Below, piece after piece: positions 32,357 through 41,376 of a stretch of DNA of 64,000 nucleotides. Source of the stretch: Suilimivivens aceti (GTDB lineage Bacteria; Bacillota; Clostridia; Lachnospirales; Lachnospiraceae); NCBI RefSeq assembly GCF_025567405.1, contig NZ_JAOQKJ010000004.1:186001-250000 (forward strand). The letters are read 5' to 3'. Made by a program: the position numbers and the translations under genes. The notes below the pieces were generated by a model, which saw nothing but the letters and a program-made list of their open reading frames with translations, was not told the origin of the DNA and ran no database searches. Positions within the stretch are counted from its first letter, which is position 1. Each line of letters opens with the position of its first letter.

Positions 32357-34138
32357 TTAACTTTCATACAAAAAACAACCTACCATTCTTCCATCTACCA
32401 TGTGCATCTGTGGTTCTTCCTGCTTACAGCGTTCCGTACAGAATTCACATCTTGGATGAAACCTGCATCCCTTCGGCGGATTGATTGCACTCGGAACTTC
32501 TCCTTTCACAATCGCCAGTTCATCAATACTTGTTGTATGAATATCCGGTATTGCATTAAATAACGCTTTGGTATAAGGATGCTTTGGTTCTGCAAAGATT
32601 TTCTCCGCTGCCCCCTGCTCTACAATCTTTCCCAAATACATAACGATGATATTATCTGACATGTAATTTACAACACTCAAGTCATGTGAAATAATCACAT
32701 AAGACAGCTCCATGCTTTCCTTTAATTCATCCAGCAGCTTTAAAATCTGTGCCTGTGACATTACATCAATTGCGGAGGTAGGCTCGTCCAGTATAATGAG
32801 TCTTGGTCTTACCGAGAGTGCTCTTGCAATGGCAATTCTCTGTCTTTGTCCACCGGAAAACTCATGTGGATATTTAAAAATATCATCCTTTTTCAGTCCT
32901 ACCAGCTCTGCCATTTCCTGAACTGTACTGACGTATTCATCCATAGAAAGTTTCTCATGCACCCTAATTGGTTCCCCGATAATATCTTTTACTAACCATC
33001 TCGGATCCATAGACCAGAAAGGATCCTGAAATACAATCTGTACCTGCTTGCGCAGCTCACGGAGCTCCCTTCCACTGATATGGTTGATGTCCTTTCCAAA
33101 CATGGTAACCTCTCCCGCAGTGGGCTTATGCAGAAGCATAATGGTATTTACCAATGTGGATTTGCCGCAGCCTGACTCTCCAACGATTCCTATCGTCTCT
33201 TTCTTGGCAATCGAAAACGATACATTGTCCACCGCTTTCACAGAAAGTCCTTTTTTACTGAAGAAATCATTTTTAACCGGAAAATATTTCTTTAAATTCT
33301 TTACATCTAAAATAATTTCTGATGGATTGTAATTATGATGTGTTTCCCCAGTATCTGGCGTAATCGCATCAATTAACTGCCTTGTGTAAGGCTCCCTGGT
33401 GTCCTCAAGCAGCCTTTTGGCCGGTACCTGCTCCAGTATTTCACCATCCTTTAAAATTGCCGCCTGATCACATACCGCAGATACAAGGCCAAGATTATTT
33501 GCGATAAAAAGTACTGTAACACGAAATTCCTTTTGCAGTTCACTAATGAGCTTCAAAATACCTGCCTGAATGGTTACATCTAGATTTCTAGTCGGTTCAT
33601 CCGCAATCAGAAATTCTGCACCGCAAAGCAATGCCATTGCAATAATAATACGCTGTCTTTGTCCACCCGAAAGCTCGTGTGGATATTTTTCTATTGTCCG
33701 CTCCGGATCCGGCAGCTTTACTTTACGAACCATATCGTTAATCATTTTGTCAGCTTCTGCCTTTGGTATATTTCTATGTGCATGTACCACATTCAGCATC
33801 TGCTGATGCACTGTAAAGACTGGATTCAAGCAGGATAACGGATCCTGAAAAATCATTGCCATCTTCTCACCGCGCAGCTGCTCCATTTCCTTTTTTGTCT
33901 TTCTGAGTAAATCCTCCCCTTCCAGAAGGATTTCTCCAGATTCAATTACTCCCGGCGGTGTTGCTAAAAGTCCCATAATTGTCTGGGCAAGCACTGTCTT
34001 ACCGGAGCCACTTTCTCCTACCAATCCAAAAGTAGTACCCTTTTGGATGTTAAGCTGTTCAATGGCTAGAACTGTCTTTTCCCCATCAAGTGTTTTATAT
34101 TTCACATGCAAATTTTTGATTTCCAAAAAATTTTCCAT
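32357..34138 (-). CDS. Fused double ATP-binding protein of a peptide-type ABC importer
   Basis: A single 593-aa chain holds both ATPases that are separate genes in most Dpp/Opp systems. The N-terminal half has GESGSGKT, LSGGQRQR and LIADEPTRNLD; the C-terminal half has GESGCGKS, FSGGQRQR and IILDEPTSAID, then the oligopeptide-class tail with CRFHPRCEFCTERC and a Cys pattern seen in OppD/DppD ends. The arrangement resembles the GsiA/YliA type. It is downstream of the two permeases in the same operon. The order is oppA-oppB-oppC-oppDF. Confidence 0.9.
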   Translation of the reverse strand: MENFLEIKNLHVKYKTLDGEKTVLAIEQLNIQKGTTFGLVGESGSGKTVLAQTIMGLLATPPGVIESGEILLEGEDLLRKTKKEMEQLRGEKMAMIFQDPLSCLNPVFTVHQQMLNVVHAHRNIPKAEADKMINDMVRKVKLPDPERTIEKYPHELSGGQRQRIIIAMALLCGAEFLIADEPTRNLDVTIQAGILKLISELQKEFRVTVLFIANNLGLVSAVCDQAAILKDGEILEQVPAKRLLEDTREPYTRQLIDAITPDTGETHHNYNPSEIILDVKNLKKYFPVKNDFFSKKGLSVKAVDNVSFSIAKKETIGIVGESGCGKSTLVNTIMLLHKPTAGEVTMFGKDINHISGRELRELRKQVQIVFQDPFWSMDPRWLVKDIIGEPIRVHEKLSMDEYVSTVQEMAELVGLKKDDIFKYPHEFSGGQRQRIAIARALSVRPRLIILDEPTSAIDVMSQAQILKLLDELKESMELSYVIISHDLSVVNYMSDNIIVMYLGKIVEQGAAEKIFAEPKHPYTKALFNAIPDIHTTSIDELAIVKGEVPSAINPPKGCRFHPRCEFCTERCKQEEPQMHMVDGRMVGCFLYES

Positions 34139-34149
34139 TATGCAGCCCC

Positions 34150-35031
34150 CTATATCTTTCTTGTCTTCGGGTCCAATACCTCACGCAGACCATCCCCAAT
34201 GACATTGAAAACCAGAACCGTAATAAAAATTGCCGCTCCAGGATATACCGTATACCACCACGCGTTCATAAAGTAGCTTTTGCTTGTGCTAACCATGAGT
34301 CCCCATTCCGGTGTTGGCGGCTGTGCTCCCAATCCCAAAAAGCCCAGACTTGCAACTGTCAATACCACAGCTCCCATATCCTGAGATGCCTGAATAATAA
34401 TGGGAGAAAGTCCATTTGGAATAATATGCTTAAAAATTGAAATCAGCTTTGGCGTTCCAATCGTGTCCGCTGCTTTGATATATTGTCTTTCTTTAATAGA
34501 AATTGCCTCGCCCCGCATAATACGCGTGTACCAGGGCCACCAGGAAATTACCATAGCCATCTGCGCATGCTCCAGGGACGGTCCAAGAAAAGCAGCTATT
34601 ACGATTGCTAACAGCAGAGAGGGAAAGCTCAAAAATATATCTGTTATGCGCATAATAATTTCATCTAAAATACCACCTACAGAACCGGCAATTGCGCCAA
34701 GGAGCGTTCCAACTACCATTGCAAAAAATACAGTAATCAGTGCTGAGCTCAACGAAATCCGGATACCATATATCGTTTTACTCAATATATCTCTTCCAAG
34801 CTCATCCGTTCCAAAAATATGGGCAGCGCTTGGAGCCTGCAGTGCAATTTCCGGATGTGTCGCATTGATTGCATCCTCTGGATATGGCGAAAGCATCGGC
34901 GCAAATATTGCACTTAAAATTAAAAGGAGCAGTACAATCATGGAAATTCTGGTTAATAGATTTCTGTTTAGCAGATAAGCAGAAAGCTTAAACTCCTTCC
35001 ATTTGGAGCGTAATATTTCTTTATTCAGCAT
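34150..35031 (-). CDS. Peptide-type ABC transporter permease (OppC/DppC)
   Basis: A 293-aa permease with an N-terminal cytoplasmic segment, first helix near residues 30-50 and the DppC hallmark HIFGTDELGRDILSKTIYG. Six helices and the EAA loop (LGLGAQPPTPEWGLMV) are visible. GGAGG lies eight bases before the ATG at 35031. It begins 15 bp after oppB and ends 11 bp before the fused ATPase. Confidence 0.9.
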   Translation of the reverse strand: MLNKEILRSKWKEFKLSAYLLNRNLLTRISMIVLLLLILSAIFAPMLSPYPEDAINATHPEIALQAPSAAHIFGTDELGRDILSKTIYGIRISLSSALITVFFAMVVGTLLGAIAGSVGGILDEIIMRITDIFLSFPSLLLAIVIAAFLGPSLEHAQMAMVISWWPWYTRIMRGEAISIKERQYIKAADTIGTPKLISIFKHIIPNGLSPIIIQASQDMGAVVLTVASLGFLGLGAQPPTPEWGLMVSTSKSYFMNAWWYTVYPGAAIFITVLVFNVIGDGLREVLDPKTRKI

Positions 35032-35046
35032 GTTTTTTCTCCTCCA

Positions 35047-36057
35047 CTACACACGGACGCGAGGGTCCAGCGCTACAATAATATCTGCAATCAGGTTCAA
35101 AATCAGATATGCCACTGTTGAAAACAGGGTTGCCCCCATAATTGCAGGATAGTCCAGCGAAGTAACAGAATCTGACATGAATTTTCCAATCCCTGGCCAG
35201 CCGAAGATAGATTCTACCAAAAAGGTGCCTACCAGCGTATATCCTATTGACAATGCCGCTACCGTTGCCGTTGTTCCAATTGTATTTTTCAATGCACTTT
35301 TCCAAAGCACCTTACTCTCTGAAATTCCATAGGACCTTGCTGCCATAATGTAGTCCTCATTTAATACCTCTACCAGACTGGAACGTGTCATTCTCGCTAC
35401 AGTTCCTGCCGGGTATACAGCAATGGGTATTGCCGGCAAAATCAAATGTAGCAGTGCATCCTGAAACAATGCAAAATTACCTACCAGCAGACTGTCAATC
35501 GTCAGCCAGCCTGTAATATTTGGCACATTATATAAAATAGTTGCAGTTGTGCTGAGTCTTCCCCCTAAAGGCAGCCAGCCAAGTTTTTGAAAAAAGATTA
35601 ACTGCAGTACCATCGCAAATACAAATGATGGAATAGAAGCTGAACCAATTGCAAAAATCCGCACTAGATGATCCAGAATACCATTTTTATACTTTGCAGC
35701 AAATACCCCCATGATAACGCCAAGAATAATGCCAAAAAAGATAGCATAAAATACCAGTTCCAATGTAGCCGGAACAGCTTCTGCCATCTCGGCTGTTATC
35801 GGGCGTCTGGAGGTATAGGAAACACCCAGGTCTCCATGAAGCAAATCTGAAATATAATTTGCAAATTGAACATGAATTGGCTTGTCAAGTCCCAGCTCTA
35901 TCCGGGCCGCCGCCACCTGCTCTTCCGTTGCTTTTGCACCTGCCCAGCTTCTCGCCGGATCTGACGGTAGCAGATGTGTAATACTGAAGGTAATTACGGT
36001 TACGCCAAATAAAACCAGAATTCCAAGCAAAAGTCTTTTGACAATGTATCGAATCAT
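35047..36057 (-). CDS. Peptide-type ABC transporter permease (OppB/DppB)
   Basis: Partner permease, 336 aa from the chosen start, where AAGGAG lies eight bases upstream (MIRYIVKRLL is the canonical N-terminus). The extracytoplasmic loop RSWAGAKATEEQVAAARIE and GLDKPIHVQFANYI is the DppB marker; six helices follow. It is second in the operon, separated from the binding-protein gene by a GC-rich hairpin. Confidence 0.9.
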   Translation of the reverse strand: MIRYIVKRLLLGILVLFGVTVITFSITHLLPSDPARSWAGAKATEEQVAAARIELGLDKPIHVQFANYISDLLHGDLGVSYTSRRPITAEMAEAVPATLELVFYAIFFGIILGVIMGVFAAKYKNGILDHLVRIFAIGSASIPSFVFAMVLQLIFFQKLGWLPLGGRLSTTATILYNVPNITGWLTIDSLLVGNFALFQDALLHLILPAIPIAVYPAGTVARMTRSSLVEVLNEDYIMAARSYGISESKVLWKSALKNTIGTTATVAALSIGYTLVGTFLVESIFGWPGIGKFMSDSVTSLDYPAIMGATLFSTVAYLILNLIADIIVALDPRVRV

Positions 36058-36077
36058 TCCGCTGTCTCCTTTTAGAG

Positions 36078-36107
36078 AAAGGCGGCACAAACTGACGCGC
36101 CGCCTTT
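36078..36107 (-). terminator. Intercistronic hairpin between oppA and oppB
   Basis: Nine-base arms AAAGGCGGC/GCCGCCTTT. On the minus strand only TTTCTC follows, so it would terminate partially or protect the binding-protein mRNA 3' end, a common way to make more receptor than permease. Confidence 0.55.
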
Positions 36108-36124
36108 TTTGTTTTTGCTATGTT

Positions 36125-37711
36125 TTATTCGTTTCCTTTATAGCAGTTATAAAAAAGTACTGCACTTTGATATGCCGGGTTTAATGTAAAGCCATGAAAA
36201 TCTTTGCTAACTGCGGTAATCTGTGAAAAATCATACAGGTTCATCTGGAAGCAGTCCTCTGCAATCTTTGCACCTACTTCGTGGAAACCATCAATAAACT
36301 GTCGTTGGTCAAAAGCACCTGCCTGGTAAGCAGCTTCAATCTTCTCGTCATATTCTGCATTTTTAATTCCAGAGAAGTTCCAGCCAGCTCCGGATTCTAC
36401 ACAGGTACTGTACGGTCCATACGCTGTATTGGTATCCGCAAAGGTTTTGCAGATAAACAAATCATCTCTCTCTTCCGGATTGGCACTCTTCGCCTTATTG
36501 TATACAACCTCCCATGAGTTTGCTTCTATATTTAAGGTAACGTTTAACTTAGACAATTCTGATTTCCAAAGCTCCAATACCTTCTTTGTATCCTCATCAA
36601 TATTGTGATAAGAAGCAGTCAATTCAAAGCCATCCGCCTTGCCGGCTTCCTCCAGCAATGCCTTTGCCTTGTCCAAATCGTATGTATACGGTATCTCTGT
36701 CGTAGAGCCAATCAAGGTTGCCGGTGCAATCACATCCTTTGGAAGTGTTGCGTACTTTCCATACTGTACATAATCAATTACATCTTGATACGGGAAAGAA
36801 TATGCGATTGCCTGTCTTACTTTCTGATCCTGTAACGGTCCAGCTTCTACATTCAGGAAGCACTGAAGATTCTTTTCTGTGTCTGTTACCTCAATCGTCA
36901 GATTCTGATCCGAAGCCATGGCTTCTGCATCGCTGGCCGTAATGTCAAATGCGATGTCTGCCTCTCCGCCTTCTATCATCTGACGTCTGGTCGTAGATTC
37001 TTCCGCAGACTTAAAAATAATCTGTTCAATATGGTTACCATCCCAGCCCTGCCAGTAATCTGCAAATTTCTTCAGAATCAGGTGGCTTCCATTAGAATAC
37101 TCCTGCAGCATATAAGGCCCCGTGCCGCACATATTATATTCATAAAACCATTTGGAAGACGCATCCAGATCATCACCTGCTGATGGAGCATAGATGAATG
37201 CTGCATACTGACAGGAAACAATCTCCCGCAGGTCAACCGGATAGTTCAGTGTGAACTCTACCGTTTTATCATCAATAACTTTGATTTCCTTTACCGGTCC
37301 CCAGATATAAGAGCCGCCATTCTGAAGAGCAATTGTTCTGTCAATCGAATACTTCACTGCTTCTGCATTAAAGTCCGTCCCATCCTGAAACTTTACGCCA
37401 TCCCGCAGCGTAAATGTCCATGTCAGACTATCCTCACTCCTTGTATAATCTGTTGCCAGTACATTATTGTAGGTTCCGTCCGGATTACTGGTCATCAATG
37501 TTTCATATACATTGCAGAATACACGGGGATCTACACCATAGGAAATCGCAGGATCCCAATCCTGTACCAGATAATCCCCCATTGCTACAATAGCAATCTT
37601 ATTAGGATCGATTGCTGCAGTCCCACCTGCTCCGTTTCCACTTCCACAGCCGGTTGTGCCTGCCACCGTCATAGCCAGTGCTAATAATAGACTTAAAACC
37701 TTTTTCTTCAT
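36125..37711 (-). CDS. Peptide-type ABC transporter substrate-binding lipoprotein
   Basis: A 528-aa SBP_bac_5 receptor with a Lys-rich N-terminus, a hydrophobic segment and a lipobox-like TTGC at about residues 19-22. Family blocks include LRDGVKFQDGTDFNAEAV near 100 and MCGTGPYML near 195. It heads the second peptide-type transporter. Neighbouring aminotransferase and alcohol dehydrogenase genes hint that the ligand could be an amine, a short peptide or an amino-acid derivative, but the ligand class cannot be determined here. Confidence 0.9.
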   Translation of the reverse strand: MKKKVLSLLLALAMTVAGTTGCGSGNGAGGTAAIDPNKIAIVAMGDYLVQDWDPAISYGVDPRVFCNVYETLMTSNPDGTYNNVLATDYTRSEDSLTWTFTLRDGVKFQDGTDFNAEAVKYSIDRTIALQNGGSYIWGPVKEIKVIDDKTVEFTLNYPVDLREIVSCQYAAFIYAPSAGDDLDASSKWFYEYNMCGTGPYMLQEYSNGSHLILKKFADYWQGWDGNHIEQIIFKSAEESTTRRQMIEGGEADIAFDITASDAEAMASDQNLTIEVTDTEKNLQCFLNVEAGPLQDQKVRQAIAYSFPYQDVIDYVQYGKYATLPKDVIAPATLIGSTTEIPYTYDLDKAKALLEEAGKADGFELTASYHNIDEDTKKVLELWKSELSKLNVTLNIEANSWEVVYNKAKSANPEERDDLFICKTFADTNTAYGPYSTCVESGAGWNFSGIKNAEYDEKIEAAYQAGAFDQRQFIDGFHEVGAKIAEDCFQMNLYDFSQITAVSKDFHGFTLNPAYQSAVLFYNCYKGNE

Positions 37712-37762
37712 CTTGTGTCCTCCCTTTTTTACCTTTGTTCTCCCATAATAGTTTTCTTTATT

Positions 37763-38431
37763 TTATAAAGCCTCCAGGTAAATTTCCCGGATTTCTTCCT
37801 TTGTAAAATGCTGTGGATGCGCAGCCATTGCAGGTGCGGATACCTTTGCACAATTATCCGTCATCCAGTCCACATCTGATTCCTTTATTCCTTCCTGTGA
37901 AAGCGTTGTTTTCACTTCCAGCACCTCCAGCAGTTCCTGTATTCTGGGAACAAGTTCTCTTCTGTCCTTTCCACCCAGCAGCCTTGAGATTTTATCAAAC
38001 TTTGCCGGTGCAGTCTCAAAGGACTTTTGATAAATAATCGGTGTCAAAGCCGCCAATCCCCGTCCATGTACAATATCACGCAATCCACTTGCCGGGTGCT
38101 CCATACCATGCGGTGCCGTAACGCCTGCCATGTTAATATTCATTCCGCCAAGTGCAACTACTACATCACAGTGCTGTTCCGTAAGCAGCCTGACGCCTTC
38201 TTCCATTATGTCAGAAGTAGGATTCGCTGATACCTGAGCAAAAACAACACAATCAACACCTGCTTTTTCCAGCAAAGCCTTTACTTTGTCTAACAAACCT
38301 GTTTTTCTGGTACTGTTTTTTCCCGTAACAAGCAGTGCCCGCTTTCCATATTTTGCGGTCTCCACTCCCACGGTCTCTACTCAGCCCTCACCAAAAGAAA
38401 GATTCACTGGCAGATAAAATTGAAAATCCAT
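37763..38431 (-). pseudogene. Iron-containing alcohol dehydrogenase, broken
   Basis: The original start at 38431 reads MDFQFYLPVNLSFGEG and then hits TGA at 38381-38383, where intact relatives continue in the same frame with VETVGVETAKYGKR, exactly as seen after the stop. A second lesion near 38147-38155 joins VVVALGG to MNINMAGVTAPHGMEH, skipping about 130 residues with the NAD-binding GGGS motif's end and two metal ligands. The remaining C-terminal part (HGMEH, GRGLAALTPII) is well preserved. A translated product could start at 38371 but would lack the iron site. It lies 21 bp after gabT. Confidence 0.85.
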
Positions 38432-38452
38432 ATCCAGTCTCCCTTCTTCAGC

Positions 38453-39805
38453 TTACATACATCTACGGATTGCTGCCTCAAGAATATCCAAGCCAGCCTC
38501 CAGCTGCTCATCTGTAATCACAAGTGGTGCCAAAAAGCGAATTACATTTCCATAAATTCCAGCGTTTTCAATAATCAATCCATTCTGTATACACTCCTGA
38601 ACAACTTCAGAAACAAGCGTTGGATTAGGCTGCTTGCTCTCCTGGTCTTTTACAATTTCAAGGCCAATCATTGCGCCTATCCCTCTTACATCGCCAATAA
38701 CCGGCAGCTTCTTCTGCATTTTCTGATAACGCTTCATTACCTTTTTTTCAATTTCAACTGCCCGTGCCTCAAAATTTTCCTTCTCCATAATCTCAATTAC
38801 CTGAAGTGCAGAAGCACATGCGAGCGGGTTTCCACAAAAAGTACCTCCTATTACACCGCAAGGCACTGCTTCCATGATTTCTTCCCGTGCAGTGATTGCA
38901 CTGAGTGGGATACCACCTGCAATGGATTTTGCTGTTGTTACTATATCCGGCTGTGCATCCGCATCCTTCCAGTAATCGCTTGCAAACATTCTCCCTGTTC
39001 TGCAAAATCCACTCTGCACTTCATCTGCGACTAAAAGAATTCCATACTTATCACAAATTTTTCTAACTGCTTTTACCCATTCTATCGGAGCGGGTACGAA
39101 TCCTCCTTCGCCCTGCAAAGGCTCCACCACAATTGCTGCCACAAATTCTGCAGGCGATGCCTGTTCAAATACCTGCTCAATACTCTTAATATAATAAGAA
39201 ATTGCTTCTGTCTCCGGTATCCCCTCTAGCTTCCGATACAGATAGGGAAACTCAGCACGGTATACACCATCTGGAAATGGACCCATGCCATAAGCGTATG
39301 CTTTTTTTGATGTCATCGCCATTGTCAGCATGGTTCTTCCATGAAACGCTCCCGAAAATACAATAATATTAGGTCTCTTCGTAAAAGCCTTTGCTATTTT
39401 TACTGCATTTTCATCTGCCTCTGCACCACTGTTAGCAAAATACGTTTTTCTTTTCGTACCCTTTACCGGTGCAATGGCATTTAACTTTTCTGCCAGCGCA
39501 ACATATCCTTCATGTGTAACAATATTAAACATTCCATGGAAATACCGCTCTGACTGTTTTTTTACTGCCTCTATCAGTTCAGGCCTGGAATATCCAATGT
39601 TCAGCACACCGACACCACCTACCCAATCAAGGAAATAATTTCCATCCACATCCTCAAGCATGGCGCCTTCTCCTCGCGCTATCACGATAGGGTATACACA
39701 TTTGATTGCTGAAGGAACTGCCTCACCTCTTCTTGCTATCCATTTTGCTGCTTTTGGCCCTGGAATTTGTTTTGTTACAATTCTAGGCAGCTCATTTTTT
39801 AACAT
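38453..39805 (-). CDS. Class III aminotransferase, GABA aminotransferase-like
   Basis: A PLP-dependent fold-type I enzyme of about 450 aa that transfers an omega-amino group from 4-aminobutyrate or a similar amine to 2-oxoglutarate. Marks are the substrate loop GVGVLNIGYSRPELI, NSGAEADENAVKIAK, the PLP-aspartate in LLVADEVQSGFCRTG, and the Schiff-base lysine in TTAKSIAGGIPLSA near residue 280, GTFCGNP. GabT is the best fit, but ornithine- or beta-alanine-type substrates are not excluded. Start: ATG at 39805 is nine bases from GGTGGAG; 39811 is an alternative. A broken alcohol dehydrogenase follows in the same direction. Confidence 0.85.
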   Translation of the reverse strand: MLKNELPRIVTKQIPGPKAAKWIARRGEAVPSAIKCVYPIVIARGEGAMLEDVDGNYFLDWVGGVGVLNIGYSRPELIEAVKKQSERYFHGMFNIVTHEGYVALAEKLNAIAPVKGTKRKTYFANSGAEADENAVKIAKAFTKRPNIIVFSGAFHGRTMLTMAMTSKKAYAYGMGPFPDGVYRAEFPYLYRKLEGIPETEAISYYIKSIEQVFEQASPAEFVAAIVVEPLQGEGGFVPAPIEWVKAVRKICDKYGILLVADEVQSGFCRTGRMFASDYWKDADAQPDIVTTAKSIAGGIPLSAITAREEIMEAVPCGVIGGTFCGNPLACASALQVIEIMEKENFEARAVEIEKKVMKRYQKMQKKLPVIGDVRGIGAMIGLEIVKDQESKQPNPTLVSEVVQECIQNGLIIENAGIYGNVIRFLAPLVITDEQLEAGLDILEAAIRRCM

Positions 39806-39859
39806 TGTCATTTTCTCCACCTTTCTTGTAACATCCCTGCTCTTTTTGTTGTTATTGAA

Positions 39860-39888
39860 AATATATCATAACATAAAGCACAATTCAA
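39860..39888 (-). promoter_or_regulatory. gabT-like gene promoter, TTGAAT-17-TATATT
   Basis: Minus-strand -35 TTGAAT (39883-39888) and -10 TATATT (39860-39865), 17 bases apart. A GCACAAT motif (39878-39884) overlaps the -35 edge and is identical to one arm of the palindrome at the divergent pucR promoter. Confidence 0.55.
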
Positions 39889-39918
39889 TTTGTTCATTTT
39901 ACAATTTTTTCAATCTTC

Positions 39919-39954
39919 ATTGTGCTTGACGCACAATAATTATTTTGTTATAAT
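39919..39954 (+). promoter_or_regulatory. pucR promoter with ATTGTGC-5-GCACAAT palindrome
   Basis: TTGACG (39926-39931) and TATAAT (39949-39954) are 17 bases apart, an almost perfect sigma-A promoter. A perfect 7-base inverted repeat ATTGTGC/GCACAAT (39919-39937) straddles the -35 box, so a bound regulator would block it. The PucR-family protein encoded next is the natural candidate. Confidence 0.65.
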
Positions 39955-39986
39955 GACAAAAATTCCTTTAAAGGGGGAGCGTACCT

Positions 39987-41132
39987 ATGCAGCCATTATT
40001 ACTGAATATTTATCACAGCTATCGTGAACAGTATCGCCTGCGTTTGATTGCGGGTGCTGATGGGCTCAGTTCGTCTGTTTCCTGGCTTTATTACACAGAG
40101 GATATTGGTAATATTTCTTTTCTGCGCGGTAAAGAGCTTGTCATCACCACCGGTATGATGATTCGCAGCGATCCTAACTGGCTTTATAAGCTGATTGAAG
40201 AGCTTGCATTTTCTTCCTGCAGCGGACTGATTATCAATATCGGAAACTATATAAAAGCAGATTCCATTTCCCCTGAAATACTGGCGCTTTGCGATCGACA
40301 CGATTTTCCATTGTTTACAATGCCCTGGCAGATTCACATTGTTGATATTATGCAGGATATTTGTAATCAAATTTTTATGAATACCTATCAGGAAAATACA
40401 ATTACTCATCTGTTCAGCGACATTATGACCGATTCTTCCTATCCAATAAAAAAGTATACTGAGCTAGAATCCTACGGCTTCCCTGAAAGAGCACAGTATA
40501 CTGTTCTTTTATTTGGCAATGCCGTTTCCATCATTAATATTCAAAATCATCTGGATTCCTTGCAGATAAAGTATTGTTTATTTCTTAAGAAAGATAAGAT
40601 TGTGCTCATTGCACAAAACTGTGCTCGCGAAATTATTCAGAACTTTCTAGATTTGTTATTAGCAAACAATCATTTTAGGCAACGTCAGAACAGCCAGGTT
40701 TCACATCCCCGCATTGGTATTGGCGAAACTGTCCATTCTTTGATGCACGTCAGATACAGCTACGAAAACGCTGTCGTTGCATTGGATGCTGCTATGCAGC
40801 AGAATAAGGACTATCTCTTTTTTCAGGATTTTGGCATTCATCGTATCCTTTATTCCGTAACAAATAAAGAGATTCTTCATCATATTTATGAAGAATCTCT
40901 TGGAATCTTAGAACGCTTTGATGCCGAAAACAAAACCCAGCTTCTGGAAACGTTACACATTTACTTTCAGTGTCAGAAAAGCATTCTGGATACAGCTAAT
41001 ACGATGTTTACACACCGCAATACCATTAGCTATCGCCTGAAAAAAATCCAGGCGCTTCTTCCCCTATCGCTGGATGAGCCAGAGGATATGCTTATGCTGC
41101 AAATGGCTTTTCAAATTCGTTCTATAAAATAA
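39987..41132 (+). CDS. PucR-family transcriptional regulator
   Basis: A 381-aa regulator. Residues 5-125 match the PucR N-terminal (purine catabolism regulator-like) sensor domain, with GLIINIGNYIKADS; the middle (about 160-280) resembles the CdaR GGDEF-like domain; the C-terminus carries the PucR helix-turn-helix with the hallmark THRNTISYRLKKIQALL. Such proteins commonly control neighbouring catabolic genes in response to a metabolite. It is divergent from the aminotransferase and ABC-transporter genes, 181 bp apart, and likely controls them. It is preceded by AAAGGGGGAG. Confidence 0.88.
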   Translation: MQPLLLNIYHSYREQYRLRLIAGADGLSSSVSWLYYTEDIGNISFLRGKELVITTGMMIRSDPNWLYKLIEELAFSSCSGLIINIGNYIKADSISPEILALCDRHDFPLFTMPWQIHIVDIMQDICNQIFMNTYQENTITHLFSDIMTDSSYPIKKYTELESYGFPERAQYTVLLFGNAVSIINIQNHLDSLQIKYCLFLKKDKIVLIAQNCAREIIQNFLDLLLANNHFRQRQNSQVSHPRIGIGETVHSLMHVRYSYENAVVALDAAMQQNKDYLFFQDFGIHRILYSVTNKEILHHIYEESLGILERFDAENKTQLLETLHIYFQCQKSILDTANTMFTHRNTISYRLKKIQALLPLSLDEPEDMLMLQMAFQIRSIK

Positions 41133-41271
41133 TTTTTTTATTTTCATCACAGAACATATTCCGGATTGCCTTGATATTATCCAGTATTTGCGATGGCTTG
41201 GATGCGCCAATCAGTACGCTTGTAGTCTTACCATCTCTAATATTCTTCCTTGCAGCTTCATACAAAAATAT
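41122..41271 (-). pseudogene. Aldo/keto reductase C-terminal remnant
   Basis: Only about 48 residues remain open after a TGA at 41272-41274: the segment RDGKTTSVLIGASKPSQIL and DNIKAIRNMF is the characteristic end of aldo/keto reductases (the SVLIGAS block that binds the NADP phosphate). The rest of the gene is gone. The remnant's stop codon lies inside the pucR 3' end, so the two are convergent and overlapping. From 41275 to 41376 I see nothing. Confidence 0.7.
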
Positions 41272-41376
41272 TCAGACGTTTTCAGTCCATCTACATCCTG
41301 TAAGCCGATGTTGACAACTATCAAAATACCCTGTGCACTTTGATTTTTACAGTCTGGATTCTAAACCCTATACAAA

